Positions 55,583 through 64,000 of a DNA stretch of 64,000 nucleotides are shown here, one piece after another. The stretch spans positions 196,001 through 260,000 of the forward strand of contig NZ_FOZV01000005.1 of NCBI RefSeq assembly GCF_900116065.1, written 5' to 3'. Origin of the DNA: Brevundimonas viscosa. GTDB taxonomy: Bacteria; Pseudomonadota; Alphaproteobacteria; Caulobacterales; Caulobacteraceae. Every line of letters starts with the position of its first letter. Position 1 is the stretch's first letter. The position numbers and the translations under genes are program-made. The notes below the pieces were generated by a model that saw only the letters and a program-made list of their open reading frames with translations, was not told the DNA's origin and did not search any database.

Positions 55583-55630
55583 CGCCCCTATATGCTGCAT
55601 TGCGATAGCGAGAAGAAGGCGGAGTTCGGC

Positions 55631-56065
55631 ATGGTCGCGAAGATCACGGTGGCGGAAGGCGAGTTCGCGGGCTGGCAGACCTACGACCTGCACGGCACCT
55701 TCGACCAGGTGGTCGGGCCCTTCTATTTCAAGCCGGACCCCGATGGGCGGATGCGCTGCGCCTTCCGCGCCGAGCCCAAGCACATGAACGCCGGCGGCCG
55801 GATGCACGGCGGCTGCCTGATGACCTTCGCCGACATCGCCCTGTTCCAGACCGCCTACCAGGAGATGGAGGGCGCCTCGGGGGTGACCGTGTCGCTGGAT
55901 TCGACCTTTATCGACGGGGCGTACGTCGGCGACCTGGTCGAGGCGACCGGCGAGGTGGTGCGGGCCGGCAAGAGCCTGATCTTCGTGCGCGGCCAGATCA
56001 ACGTGGGCGAGCGCATCCTGATGACCTTCTCGGGCGTGATCCGGAAGTTCACGCCGCGGGGCTGA
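55631..56065 (+). CDS. PaaI-type hotdog thioesterase
   Basis: 144 residues of the hotdog fold: MVAKITVAEGEFAGWQTYDL, the active-site region NAGGRMHGGCLMTFADIALFQ, and a closing RILMTFSGVIRKF. Acyl-CoA hydrolysis is inferred for the family. GGCGGAG precedes ATG 55631, preferred over ATG 55592. Its last 17 bases overlap the convergent TetR gene. Confidence 0.85.
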   Translation: MVAKITVAEGEFAGWQTYDLHGTFDQVVGPFYFKPDPDGRMRCAFRAEPKHMNAGGRMHGGCLMTFADIALFQTAYQEMEGASGVTVSLDSTFIDGAYVGDLVEATGEVVRAGKSLIFVRGQINVGERILMTFSGVIRKFTPRG

Positions 56066-56696
56066 GTTTTCCGTCGTCCTGGGCTGCGGCCGGTTCGCCG
56101 TCGATCAGGTCCTGGAGGATCACAGCCATCTGGTCCGCCATCCGCTCGCACTGCCCGGCGTCCATGCCGTAGCCGCCGGTGACCTCGCGGGTCACGGCCA
56201 TGCCCTTGATCAGGGCCGCGGCCAGTCGGGCGCGCACGGGGGCGTCGTGCCCCCCGACCCATTCGGCGAAGGGACCGTAGAAGCGGCGATTGGCCGAGCG
56301 CTGCACCAGCTCCATCGCCTTGGTCGAGGAGATCGAGCGCAGCAGGATCAGCAGGCCCTTCAGCTTGCTTTCGCTCTTGGCCTGGAAGATGACCTCGCGG
56401 GCGACGCGGCGGCCGAAGGTGGAGCGGTCGCCGGCCATGAGGTCGGCGCCGTTGTCACAGCTGTCGAGCACGGCCTCGAAGAGGTCTTCCTTGGAGCCGA
56501 AGTAGCGGGACACCAGGGCCGCGTCGACGCCCACGTCGCCGGCGATGTCGCGCATGCCGACATCGTCATAGCTCTCGCGCGCGAATCGTTCGCGCGCGGC
56601 GTTGAGGATGGCGGCGCGGGTCGCCTCGGCGTTCCTCGGCCGGGGCGCGACATGGCAAAACAAAGACTTGGCTCCCTGAATAGCCCCATCGCCCAT
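56049..56696 (-). CDS. TetR-family regulator
   Basis: 215 residues. HTH at about residues 25-70: ATRAAILNAARERFARESYDDVGMRDIAGDVGVDAALVSRYFGSKEDLFEAVL. The C-terminal domain carries LKGLLILLRSISSTKAMELV. It is divergent from the RND efflux operon, the classic AcrR-like repressor layout. An inverted-repeat operator begins 3 bases upstream of its start. The ligand is unknown. Confidence 0.9.
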   Translation of the reverse strand: MGDGAIQGAKSLFCHVAPRPRNAEATRAAILNAARERFARESYDDVGMRDIAGDVGVDAALVSRYFGSKEDLFEAVLDSCDNGADLMAGDRSTFGRRVAREVIFQAKSESKLKGLLILLRSISSTKAMELVQRSANRRFYGPFAEWVGGHDAPVRARLAAALIKGMAVTREVTGGYGMDAGQCERMADQMAVILQDLIDGEPAAAQDDGKLSPAA

Positions 56697-56698
56697 AT

Positions 56699-56726
56699 GG
56701 CTTTGTCATCACCCGTTGACAAGGCC
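56699..56726. promoter_or_regulatory. Inverted-repeat operator candidate for TetR regulator
   Basis: Arms GGCTTTGTCA and TGACAAGGCC (one mismatch) separated by eight bases, just upstream of tetR and between it and the efflux operon. TetR dimers bind such dyads; position and symmetry are the evidence. Confidence 0.7.
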
Positions 56727-56831
56727 AATCGCGATCACCATTAAGTCACCGGGCGTTGACTAGCGGCTTCCTCCCCGATCGCCGCCGGTCGACAAGACAG
56801 GGATTTTTCTCCCCACTCGGAGACTCGCTTC

Positions 56832-58028
56832 ATGCGCACGGTGAAGATCGTGGCCGCGTCCGCCCTCGTGGCGGTCGCGCTCTATGGCTGTTCCCCCAGG
56901 AGCGAGGCGCAGGCGCCGCCGGCGCCTGCCGTCACCGTGGCCACGCCGCTGGTGCAGACGGTGCAGGACTGGGACGAGTTCACCGGCCGCTTCGAAGCGA
57001 CCCAGTCGGTGGAGGTGCGCGCCCGCGTCGGGGGCTACATCTCCGGCGTGCATTTCCGCGACGGCGACCACGTCCGGCGCGGCCAGCTGCTGTTCACCCT
57101 CGACCCCCGTCCGGCGCAGGCGGCGCTGGCCTCGGCCCGCGCGCAACTGTCGCAGGCCCAGGCCCAGCTGACGCTCGCCCGCAGCGAATTGGCCCGGGCC
57201 GAAACCCTGCTGGAATCGCAGGCCATCTCCCAGGCCGAGGTCGACACCCGTCGCGGCGCCCTGCAAACGGCCGAGGCGGCGATCGCCGCCGCCAACGCCA
57301 ATGTCCGCGCCCGCCAGCTGGATCTGGAGTTCACCCGCGTCACCGCCCCGATCTCCGGGCGGGTGTCGGATCGCCGGGTCGACCCCGGCAACCTGGTGGC
57401 GGGCGGCTCTTCGGCCGCCGACGTGCTGACTACGGTGGTCTCCAGCGCCCCGATCCACTTCGTCTTCGACGGCTCGGAAGCGGTGCTGCTGAAGTATCAG
57501 CGGCAGGCGCGCCAGGGCGCGGCGCCGATCCAGGTGCGGCTGCAGGATGAAACCGGTTTCAGCCGGTCGGGCACGCTCGACTTCACCGACAACGCCGTCG
57601 ACACCGCGTCGGGCGTGATCCGGCTGCGGGCTGTGATCCCCAACGCCGACGGCTTCCTGAAGCCCGGCATGTTCGGCCAGGCGCGCCTCGCCGGCGCGGG
57701 GACCTACGAGGCCATGCTGGTGCCCGACGCGGCGATCGGCACCGACCAGGCCCGCCGCATCGTCTATGTGGTCGCCGCCGACGGCTCCGTGGCGCCGCGG
57801 CCGGTGGAGCTGGGCCCGCTCGTCGACGGTCTGCGCGTGGTCCGCTCGGGCCTGCGCCCGACCGACCGGGTGATCATCAACGGCGTCCAGCGCATCCAGG
57901 CGCCGGGCATGAAGGTGCAGGCCCGCAACGGCCTCATCCAGCCGGCGGCGCAGCAGAACCAGACCCCTGTGACCCGGCCGGCGCCGGCCTCGACCGCCAC
58001 CTTCGCCAACAGCCTGTCGGGCGACTGA
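56832..58028 (+). CDS. RND efflux periplasmic adaptor (AcrA/MexA-like)
   Basis: 398 residues. A lipobox (LYGC, Cys20) tethers it to the inner membrane. Lipoyl halves are seen at VEVRARVGGYISGVHFRDGDHV and LEFTRVTAPISGRVSDR, separated by a coiled hairpin (about 105-160). The beta-barrel/MP region follows, ending in a Gln/Pro-rich tail. It joins the RND pump to the outer-membrane channel and is first gene of a three-gene operon, 4 bases before the pump gene. Confidence 0.93.
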   Translation: MRTVKIVAASALVAVALYGCSPRSEAQAPPAPAVTVATPLVQTVQDWDEFTGRFEATQSVEVRARVGGYISGVHFRDGDHVRRGQLLFTLDPRPAQAALASARAQLSQAQAQLTLARSELARAETLLESQAISQAEVDTRRGALQTAEAAIAAANANVRARQLDLEFTRVTAPISGRVSDRRVDPGNLVAGGSSAADVLTTVVSSAPIHFVFDGSEAVLLKYQRQARQGAAPIQVRLQDETGFSRSGTLDFTDNAVDTASGVIRLRAVIPNADGFLKPGMFGQARLAGAGTYEAMLVPDAAIGTDQARRIVYVVAADGSVAPRPVELGPLVDGLRVVRSGLRPTDRVIINGVQRIQAPGMKVQARNGLIQPAAQQNQTPVTRPAPASTATFANSLSGD

Positions 58029-58032
58029 GCCG

Positions 58033-61000
58033 ATGAACATCTCCCGCTTCTTCATCGACCGGCCGATCTTCGCGGCCGTGATCTCGGTGTTCATCACCCT
58101 GATGGGGGTGTTCGCCTACCCGCTGCTGCCGCTGTCGCAGTATCCGGAGATCGCGCCGCCGACGATCACCATCAACACCGCCTATCCGGGCGCCTCGGCC
58201 GAGACACTGGCCGAGACCGTCGCCGCGCCCATCGAGCAGGAGGTCAACGGCGTCGAGGGGATGCTGTACCTGTCGTCCTCGTCCACCTCGGACGGGGCGG
58301 TGGCGATCACCGTCACCTTCAACCCGGGCACCGACCTGGACGCGGCCCAGGTGCTGGTCCAGAACCGCGTCGCCCTGGCCGAGCCGCGCCTGCCCGAACA
58401 GGTCCGCCAGATCGGCGTGACCGTGAACAAGCAGGAATCGGGCTTCCTGATGATCCTGGGGCTGACCTCCCCGGATCGCAGCCTCGATAACGACTACGTC
58501 GGCAACTACGCCCAGTCGGTGCTGCGCGACCGGCTGCTGCGCGTCGAGGGCGTCGGCAACGTCCAGGTGTTCGGCGGCGGCAACTATTCGATGCGCGTGT
58601 GGATCGACCCGGCCAAGGCCGCCGCGCGCAACCTGACGGGGCCGGACATCGTCGCCGCCCTGCGCGCCCAGAACGTCCAGGCCGCGGCCGGCGCCATCGG
58701 CCAGCCGCCGTTCGCCACCAACGCTTCGGCCTTCCAGCTGCCGGTGCAGGTGCAGGGCCGCCTGAGCGATCCCGAGCAGTTCAACGACATCGTCCTCAAG
58801 ACCGACGCCGAGGGCCGCGTGACCCGCGTGCGCGACGTGGCGCGGGTCGAGCTCGGCGCCCAGGACTACGGCATCCGCGGCTTCTTCGACGGTCAGCGCG
58901 GCGTCGGCATCGCCATCATCCAGCAGCCGGGCGCCAACGCCCTCGGCACCGCCGAGCGGGTGCTGGAGGAGATCGAGGCCGTCCGTCCCGACCTGCCGCA
59001 GGGCATGGACGTTCACATCGCCTACAATCCGACCGAGTTCGTCGCCGCTTCGGTGGAGTCGGTGCAGCACACCCTGTTCGAGGCGGTGATCCTCGTCGTG
59101 CTGGTGGTCATCGTCTTCCTGCAGACCTGGCGCGCGGCGATCATCCCGATCGTGGCCATCCCGGTGGCGCTGGTGGCGACCTTCGCCGTCCAGCTGATGC
59201 TCGGCTTCTCGATCAACTCGCTGTCGCTGTTCGCCCTGGTGCTGGCCGTCGGCATCGTGGTCGACGACGCCATCGTCGTGGTCGAGAACGTCGAGCGCTA
59301 CATCCGCCAGGGGCTGACCCCGCGCGAGGCCGCCCATCGCTCGATGGAGGAGGTCTCCGGCGCCCTGATCGCCATTGGCCTGGTGCTGGTCTCGGTGTTC
59401 GTGCCGACCATGTTCGTACCGGGCATCCCGGGCATCTTCTATCGCGAGTTCGCCATCGTCATCTCGACGGCGGCGGTGGTGTCGCTGCTGGTGTCGCTGA
59501 CCCTGTCGCCGGCCATGGCCGCCCTGCTGCTCAAGCCGCACAAGGCGCACGACGACCATGCGCGCAAGCCGGGCCTGCTGGGCACGATCGTGCACTACGG
59601 CGGCTGGGCCGGCCGGCAGTTCAACGAGGGCTTCGACTGGCTGTCCGACAAGTATGGCCGCCTGACCGCCCGTCTCGTGCGCACCGTCGGCATCGTGCTG
59701 GTGGTCTACGTCGGCCTGCTGGCCCTCACCGGCTGGCGGCTGATGGACACCCCCTCGGGCTTCATCCCCGAGCAGGACCAGGGCTTCCTGATCGGCGTCG
59801 TGCAACTGCCGCCGGGGGCCTCGCTGGAGCGCACCGAGGCGGTGATGACCCGCGCCTCGGAGATCATCGAGGGCACCGAGGGCGTGGAGGGGATGGTCGC
59901 CTTCGCCGGCCTCGACGGCTCCAGCTTCTCGTTCGGCTCGAACGCCGCGACCATCTTCGTGCGCCTCGACGCCTTCGACGACCGCAAGACGGCCGAGCAG
60001 AGCGCCGCGGCGCTGGCCGGCGCCATCACCGGCGCCACCTACGGCATCGAGGACGCCAACATCTTCGTCATCGCCCCGCCCGCGGTGCAGGGGCTGGGCA
60101 ACGGCAACGGCTTCCAGTTGATGGTGCAGGACCGCACCGGCGCCGGCTATCGCGCGCTGGAAGGCGCCACCTTCGCGATGATGGGAGCCGCCGCCCAGGC
60201 GCCGGACCAGGTGCAGCAGGTGTTCTCGACCTACAACACCGGCTCGCCCCGCATCGCCGCCGACGTCGACCGCGACAAGGCGCTGATGATGGGGGTCCAG
60301 CCCGCCGACGTGTTCAGCACGCTCGGCGTCTACCTGGGCTCGTCCTACGTCAACGACTTCAACTTCCTCGGCCGCACCTTCCGGGTGACGGCCCAGGCGG
60401 AGCCGACGGCGCGCGACGACATCGCCGACATCGCCAACCTGAAGACCCGCTCGGCCTCGGGCGCCATGGTGCCGATCGGCTCGGTGGCCACCCTGCGCGA
60501 GGACTCCGGCCCCGCCCGGGTGGTGCGCTACAACCTGTTCCCGGCTTCCGAACTGCAGGGCCAGGCGGCGCCGGGAGTCTCCTCGGGCCAGGCGATCGCC
60601 ACCATGGAGCAGCTGGCCGAGGCCACCCTGCCGCCGGGCTTCTCCTACGAGTGGACCGGTCTGGCGCTGCAGGAGAAGGCGTCGGCCGGCGGCGCCACCG
60701 TGGTCTTCGCCCTCGCCGTCGTCTTCGTCTTCCTGGTGCTGGCGGCGCAGTACGAGGCCTTCACCCTCCCGCTGGCGGTCGTGCTGATCGTGCCGATGTG
60801 CATCCTCGCGGCCATGCTGGGCATCAACCTGCGCGGGCTGGACAACAACATCCTCGTCCAGATCGGCCTGGTGGTGCTGATCGCGCTGGCGGCCAAGAAC
60901 GCCATCCTGATCGTCGAGTTCGCCAAGCAGGCCGAGGACGAGGGGCTGAACCGCTGGGACGCCGCCGTGCGCGCCGCGCGGACCCGCCTGCGCCCGATCC

Positions 61001-61281
61001 TGATGACCTCCTTCGCCTTCATCTTCGGCGTCGTGCCGCTGATGCTGGCCACCGGGCCGGGCGCGGAGATGCGCCAGTCGCTGGGCACCTCGGTGTTCTC
61101 GGGGATGCTGGGGGTGACCCTGTTCGGCCTGATCTTCACCCCCGTCTTCTACGTGATCTGCCGGTGGCTGGCCTCGAAGATGCCCAAGGCGCCGGAGAAG
61201 GACCGCACCGTCCCGACCACCGAAGGCCTGCCCCCCCACCTCGAAGCCCAGTCCGCCTCGCCGCGGACGGGAGACGCCTGA
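58033..61281 (+). CDS. RND multidrug efflux permease (AcrB/MexB-like)
   Basis: 1082 residues. N-terminus MNISRFFIDRPIFAAVISVFITLMG; proton-relay aspartates in LAVGIVVDDAIVVVENVER (TM4) and lysine in LAAKNAILIVEFAKQAEDEG (TM10); large periplasmic loops follow the first and seventh helices. This is the HAE1 drug exporter class; substrates are unknown. The TGA overlaps the following ATG by one base (TGATG), so translation is coupled. Confidence 0.95.
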   Translation: MNISRFFIDRPIFAAVISVFITLMGVFAYPLLPLSQYPEIAPPTITINTAYPGASAETLAETVAAPIEQEVNGVEGMLYLSSSSTSDGAVAITVTFNPGTDLDAAQVLVQNRVALAEPRLPEQVRQIGVTVNKQESGFLMILGLTSPDRSLDNDYVGNYAQSVLRDRLLRVEGVGNVQVFGGGNYSMRVWIDPAKAAARNLTGPDIVAALRAQNVQAAAGAIGQPPFATNASAFQLPVQVQGRLSDPEQFNDIVLKTDAEGRVTRVRDVARVELGAQDYGIRGFFDGQRGVGIAIIQQPGANALGTAERVLEEIEAVRPDLPQGMDVHIAYNPTEFVAASVESVQHTLFEAVILVVLVVIVFLQTWRAAIIPIVAIPVALVATFAVQLMLGFSINSLSLFALVLAVGIVVDDAIVVVENVERYIRQGLTPREAAHRSMEEVSGALIAIGLVLVSVFVPTMFVPGIPGIFYREFAIVISTAAVVSLLVSLTLSPAMAALLLKPHKAHDDHARKPGLLGTIVHYGGWAGRQFNEGFDWLSDKYGRLTARLVRTVGIVLVVYVGLLALTGWRLMDTPSGFIPEQDQGFLIGVVQLPPGASLERTEAVMTRASEIIEGTEGVEGMVAFAGLDGSSFSFGSNAATIFVRLDAFDDRKTAEQSAAALAGAITGATYGIEDANIFVIAPPAVQGLGNGNGFQLMVQDRTGAGYRALEGATFAMMGAAAQAPDQVQQVFSTYNTGSPRIAADVDRDKALMMGVQPADVFSTLGVYLGSSYVNDFNFLGRTFRVTAQAEPTARDDIADIANLKTRSASGAMVPIGSVATLREDSGPARVVRYNLFPASELQGQAAPGVSSGQAIATMEQLAEATLPPGFSYEWTGLALQEKASAGGATVVFALAVVFVFLVLAAQYEAFTLPLAVVLIVPMCILAAMLGINLRGLDNNILVQIGLVVLIALAAKNAILIVEFAKQAEDEGLNRWDAAVRAARTRLRPILMTSFAFIFGVVPLMLATGPGAEMRQSLGTSVFSGMLGVTLFGLIFTPVFYVICRWLASKMPKAPEKDRTVPTTEGLPPHLEAQSASPRTGDA

Positions 61282-62714
61282 TGATCCACCGACCCTCTCT
61301 CCGGTTCCTGACCGCAACCGCCGGCGCCAGTCTCCTCCTGGCCTCGTGCGCGGTCGGGCCGAAGGCGCCCGACGCCGCCCTTCCCCCCCAGGCGTCGGGC
61401 GCCTTCATCGGCGCCGCCACCCCCGCCGTATCCGCCGAAGCGGCGCGCGACGACTGGTGGCGGCTGTACCAGGACCCGGCGCTGGACGGCTTGGTCGCCG
61501 AAGCGCTGACCAACAACAACGAGCTCGAGGCGGCGGCCGCCAACCTGCGTCGCGTCCGCGCGGCGCTTGGCGAGGCGCGCACCGCCCGCCTGCCGGGGAC
61601 CACGACGACCGCCGGCTTCAGCACCGGCCGTCCCTCGGCGGCGACCGTGCCGGGGCTTCCCGCCGGAACCGAGGCCCCGGAGACGGACACCTACGACGTC
61701 GGCCTGGACGTCGCCTACGAGGTCGACCTGTTCGGCCGGGTCGGGTCGGTGATCCGCGCCGCCCGCGCCGACGCCGACGCCGCGGCCGCCGCGCTCGACG
61801 TGGTCCGCGTCAGCGTCGCCGCCGAGACCGCCCGCGCCTACGCCGACGCCTGCTCGGCCAACGCCCGCATCGACGTGGCCCAACGCACCGTCGAGCTGCA
61901 AACCCGGACGATGGAGCTGACCCGGACGCTTCTGGACGCCGGTTCGGGCAACGGCCTGGACGTCGCCCGCGCCCGTTCGGCGCTGGAGACCACCCGCGCC
62001 TCCCTGCCGCCGCTGCGCGCCGCCCGCGACGGCGCCCTGTTCCGCCTCGCCACCCTGACCGGCCGCACGCCGGCGGAGAGCAGCGCGGCGGCGCGGAGCT
62101 GCGCCCGGCCGCCGCAGCTGACGCAGCCGATCCCGGCCGGCGACGGGGCGCGGCTGCTGGCCCGTCGTCCCGACGTGCGCCGGGCCGAGCGGGAGCTCGT
62201 CGCCGCCGCCGCCCGCGTCAACGTGGCGACGGCCGACCTGTTTCCGCGCGTCACCCTCGGCGGCGGCCTCGGCGCCACGGCCCTCGAGGCCGGCGGGCTG
62301 GGCGACAGCGAGAACTTCCGCTTCAGCGTCGGCCCGCTGATCAGCTGGTCCTTCCCCAACGTCTTCGCCGCCCGGGCGCGGATCGAGCAGGCCGATGCGG
62401 CCTCCGAGGCGGCGCTGGCGCGCTTCGACCAGACGGTGCTGGTCGCCCTGCAGGAGACCGAGACGGCGCTGGCTGATTACGCCAACGAACTGGACCGTCG
62501 CGCCGCCCTGCAGGCCGCCCGCGACCAGGCCGCCGAGGCGGCGCGGCTGTCGCGGCTGCGCTTCGACGCCGGCGCGGACAGCTTCCTGTCGGTGCTCGAC
62601 GCGGAACGGACCCTCGCCGCCGCCGACGCCCAGCTGGCCGCCTCGGACGCGCTGGTCACCACCTACCAGATCGCCCTGTTCAAGGCGCTGGCGGGCGGGT
62701 GGAGCGAGGGCTGA
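61281..62714 (+). CDS. Outer-membrane efflux lipoprotein, NodT family (TolC-like)
   Basis: 477 residues. Lipobox LLASC at Cys23. The two outer-membrane efflux protein repeats are visible, first with DDWWRLYQDPALDGLVAEALTNNNELEAAAANL and then LARRPDVRRAERELVAAAARVNVA. Long helices rich in Ala and Arg follow. It is the channel of the tripartite pump encoded with the two genes before it. Confidence 0.93.
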   Translation: MIHRPSLRFLTATAGASLLLASCAVGPKAPDAALPPQASGAFIGAATPAVSAEAARDDWWRLYQDPALDGLVAEALTNNNELEAAAANLRRVRAALGEARTARLPGTTTTAGFSTGRPSAATVPGLPAGTEAPETDTYDVGLDVAYEVDLFGRVGSVIRAARADADAAAAALDVVRVSVAAETARAYADACSANARIDVAQRTVELQTRTMELTRTLLDAGSGNGLDVARARSALETTRASLPPLRAARDGALFRLATLTGRTPAESSAAARSCARPPQLTQPIPAGDGARLLARRPDVRRAERELVAAAARVNVATADLFPRVTLGGGLGATALEAGGLGDSENFRFSVGPLISWSFPNVFAARARIEQADAASEAALARFDQTVLVALQETETALADYANELDRRAALQAARDQAAEAARLSRLRFDAGADSFLSVLDAERTLAAADAQLAASDALVTTYQIALFKALAGGWSEG

Positions 62715-62744
62715 GCCGGCGGGCTCGCCGGAGAGGCGTCAGGC

Positions 62745-63081
62745 TGACGGCCGGGTGCAAGGCGGCCGCCGATGCCCAAGGTGTTCTCTTCGATGACAGC
62801 CGCAACCTGATCGACATAGCCTGCTGTGCTCCCCGCGAGGCCGGCGAGGGCCTTGCTCACAGCGACCCGCTCGGCCAGGATGGATGACACATCGTCGAGG
62901 GAAGCCAGTCCCGGACCGCCGCCGATCGAAGCAACAGCGAATAGGTCTTCGCATGTGCGTCGGTGTTCGACACGACGATATTGAAGACGAGGTGATCCAG
63001 GAGGGCGAGCGCGTCGAGCGGCGGAGGGCTCCGCCCGGTCCCGAACAGGGTCGCCAGGCCGCCCCCGGAGCGTGCCGCGCT
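62745..63081 (-). pseudogene. hipA toxin remnant, frameshifted and truncated
   Basis: In one frame (about 63070-62926) the protein reads GGGLATLF, then PPLDALALLDHLVFNIVVSN and TDAHAKTYSLLLR, the catalytic-loop region of HipA-family Ser/Thr kinases. The reading then fails. A second frame (about 62900-62745) carries SSILAERVAVSKALAGLAG and VDQVAAVIEEN, resembling the HipA C-terminus. The kinase N-terminal half and any hipB partner are not seen. I infer a decayed toxin-antitoxin locus. Confidence 0.6.
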
Positions 63082-63196
63082 CATATTCCGGCCAAGCGGC
63101 ACCCCATCCGCCTGTGCGGAGTCATCCTGCGGGTTTCTCTGGAGTTCGCCGGCCGGCGTGATGCGCCACCCACGGGTCAGCCTTCCCCTCGGAGCG

Positions 63197-63292
63197 CACG
63201 ACATAAAAAACTAGAAATGATGCGCCACGAAAAACTAGGAAGCGCGCAGCGTAAAACACTAAAAATCGCGCAACTTGTAAAACTAGATGTGC
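63197..63292. repeat. Four 24-bp direct repeats upstream of the Fic-family gene
   Basis: The core AAAACTAG or a variant recurs with CTA at 63211, 63235, 63259 and 63283: exactly 24 bases apart, four times (AAAAACTAG, AAAAACTAG, AAAACACTAA, AAAACTAG). Flanks are also partly conserved (C at columns 3 and 6). The array ends 29 bases before the Fic ATG. It is iteron- or operator-like. There are no spacers, so it is not a CRISPR array. Confidence 0.85.
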
Positions 63293-63321
63293 TACAGCGC
63301 CGGGCTTGAGAGGCCATTATC

Positions 63322-64000
63322 ATGCCCGTTGCCAACGAGAAGCTCGCTGCCGCCCTTGAGAGCCTGAATAAGGTGCAGGAGGGCGGACGCGTGGCGATCC
63401 GGTCGAAATACCTGACGCGCCTCACGCGCGAACTGCTGCTTAAGCACGGCTTCCTGCAGCCTGTGATCAAGGGCTGGTACGTACCCGCGATGCCGAGTGG
63501 CGGGCCAGGAGAGACCACGGCTTGGTACACCGCCTTCTGGCAGTTTTGCCGCGACTACCTGGCGGAGCGGTTCGGCGCGAACTGGACGCTGACACCGGAA
63601 CAGTCCCTGATCCTTCACGCCGGCAACTTCACCGTCCCGCGCCAACTGCTCGTCCGCGCGCCTGCTGCGAACAATCAACCCACCCAGCTTATCCACGGTA
63701 CGTCGATCTTCGAGACCGCGCTCGCTCTGCCGCCCCCGGATGAACGCACCGAAGCGAGCGGCTTGCGCCTCTACTCGCCTGAGGCGGCGCTTGTCGCAGC
63801 GACGGCCGGCTTCTTCGAAACTCACCCGACCGAGGCGCGCACGGTGCTGGCCATCCAGCGCGACGCCTCAGCCGTGTTGGCCCTGCTCCTGCGCGGCGGA
63901 CATTCTGTGGTCGCGGGGCGCCTGGCGGGCGCGTTCCGCAACATAGGGCGAGACCGCGAAGCAGATGCGATCCTGACCGCCATGAAGGCTGCCGATCACA
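63322..64000 (+). CDS. Fic-family protein, N-terminal portion (runs off the right edge)
   Basis: At least 226 residues from ATG 63322, with GAGAGG upstream. The product begins MPVANEKLAAALESLNKVQE, followed by a winged-helix-like IRSKYLTRLTRELLLKHGFL and KGWYVP, then WTLTPEQSLILHAGNFTVPR and LIHGTSIFETALALP. This is the N-terminal part shared by a family of large Fic-domain proteins often annotated as cell filamentation proteins. The Fic motif (HPFxxGNGR) lies beyond the window, so AMPylation activity is not shown. The gene's base composition is less GC-biased than the core. Confidence 0.72.
   Translation, partial: MPVANEKLAAALESLNKVQEGGRVAIRSKYLTRLTRELLLKHGFLQPVIKGWYVPAMPSGGPGETTAWYTAFWQFCRDYLAERFGANWTLTPEQSLILHAGNFTVPRQLLVRAPAANNQPTQLIHGTSIFETALALPPPDERTEASGLRLYSPEAALVAATAGFFETHPTEARTVLAIQRDASAVLALLLRGGHSVVAGRLAGAFRNIGRDREADAILTAMKAADH

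Noticed and set aside
57934..61317. 1127-residue - strand open frame opposite the RND permease
   Set aside because: Antisense artefact rich in His, Arg and Gln; the permease frame has all expected motifs.
58599..62714. 1371-residue + strand open frame that includes the outer-membrane channel
   Set aside because: Only its last 477 residues (from 61281) are a real protein; the rest is an out-of-frame reading of the permease gene.
63197..63292. CRISPR array
   Set aside because: Repeats abut at 24 bases with no unique spacers, only four units, and no cas genes in view.
1..64000. tRNA, rRNA or riboswitch genes
   Set aside because: I looked through the intergenic gaps for T-loop-like GTTCGA patterns and conserved riboswitch cores and saw none I could support.

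Overview
The window is GC-rich chromosomal DNA from an alphaproteobacterium of the order Caulobacterales. Several proteins read as close matches to the Caulobacter cell-cycle set: CtrA (16039-16740), ChpT (31114-31770), CckA (50177-52228) and a DivJ-like kinase (19370-21061). Brevundimonas or a near relative is my best guess; genus is inference. Nearly all of the window is core chromosome with tightly packed genes. Only the last ~1.3 kb (62715-64000) looks accessory.

Layout. 1-4.8 kb: methylation-damage genes (an Ada-type regulator that has lost its glycosylase core, plus ogt), an SLC13-type anion transporter, and a PadR/HAAS regulator-membrane protein pair with a palindromic operator. 4.8-16 kb: Ku, uracil phosphoribosyltransferase, an ABC ATPase next to a giant permease-M1 peptidase fusion, malate synthase G, a RhlE-type helicase and a DapA-family enzyme. 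16-22.7 kb: ctrA with a regulatory region rich in GANTC and TTAA motifs, a stand-alone DnaA domain IV protein overlapping a DUF6456-like gene, sufE, the DivJ-like kinase, and small conserved genes. 22.9-30.2 kb: two paralogous secreted HEYxHHF metallopeptidases flanking prfC, then small hypotheticals. 30.2-38.8 kb: cysQ, chpT followed by CheY-like and CheR genes, small proteins, an M28 peptidase and recA. 38.9-46.5 kb: alaS, two DUF2939 genes, icd, a thioredoxin-reductase-like flavoprotein, and a DUF1127-like microprotein divergent from a LysR regulator. 46.5-56 kb: two tandem DUF885 genes, cckA, a Leu/Val-type amino acid dehydrogenase, and an overlapping hydrolase/UDG/DUF3253 run. 56-62.7 kb: a TetR regulator with an inverted-repeat operator divergent from a complete RND tripartite efflux operon. 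62.7-64 kb: hipA remnants, an exact 24-bp-period array of four direct repeats, and the 5' end of a Fic-family gene running off the window.

How they work together. CckA, ChpT and CtrA form the phosphorelay that controls the Caulobacter cell cycle, and DivJ acts upstream of it. Having all four candidates within about 36 kb is notable. RecA, Ku, Ogt, Ada-like and a UDG-superfamily protein form a scattered DNA-repair content. The window shows local gene duplication (HEYxHHF pair, DUF885 pair, DUF2939 pair). I saw no tRNA, rRNA, CRISPR array, insertion sequence or prophage.
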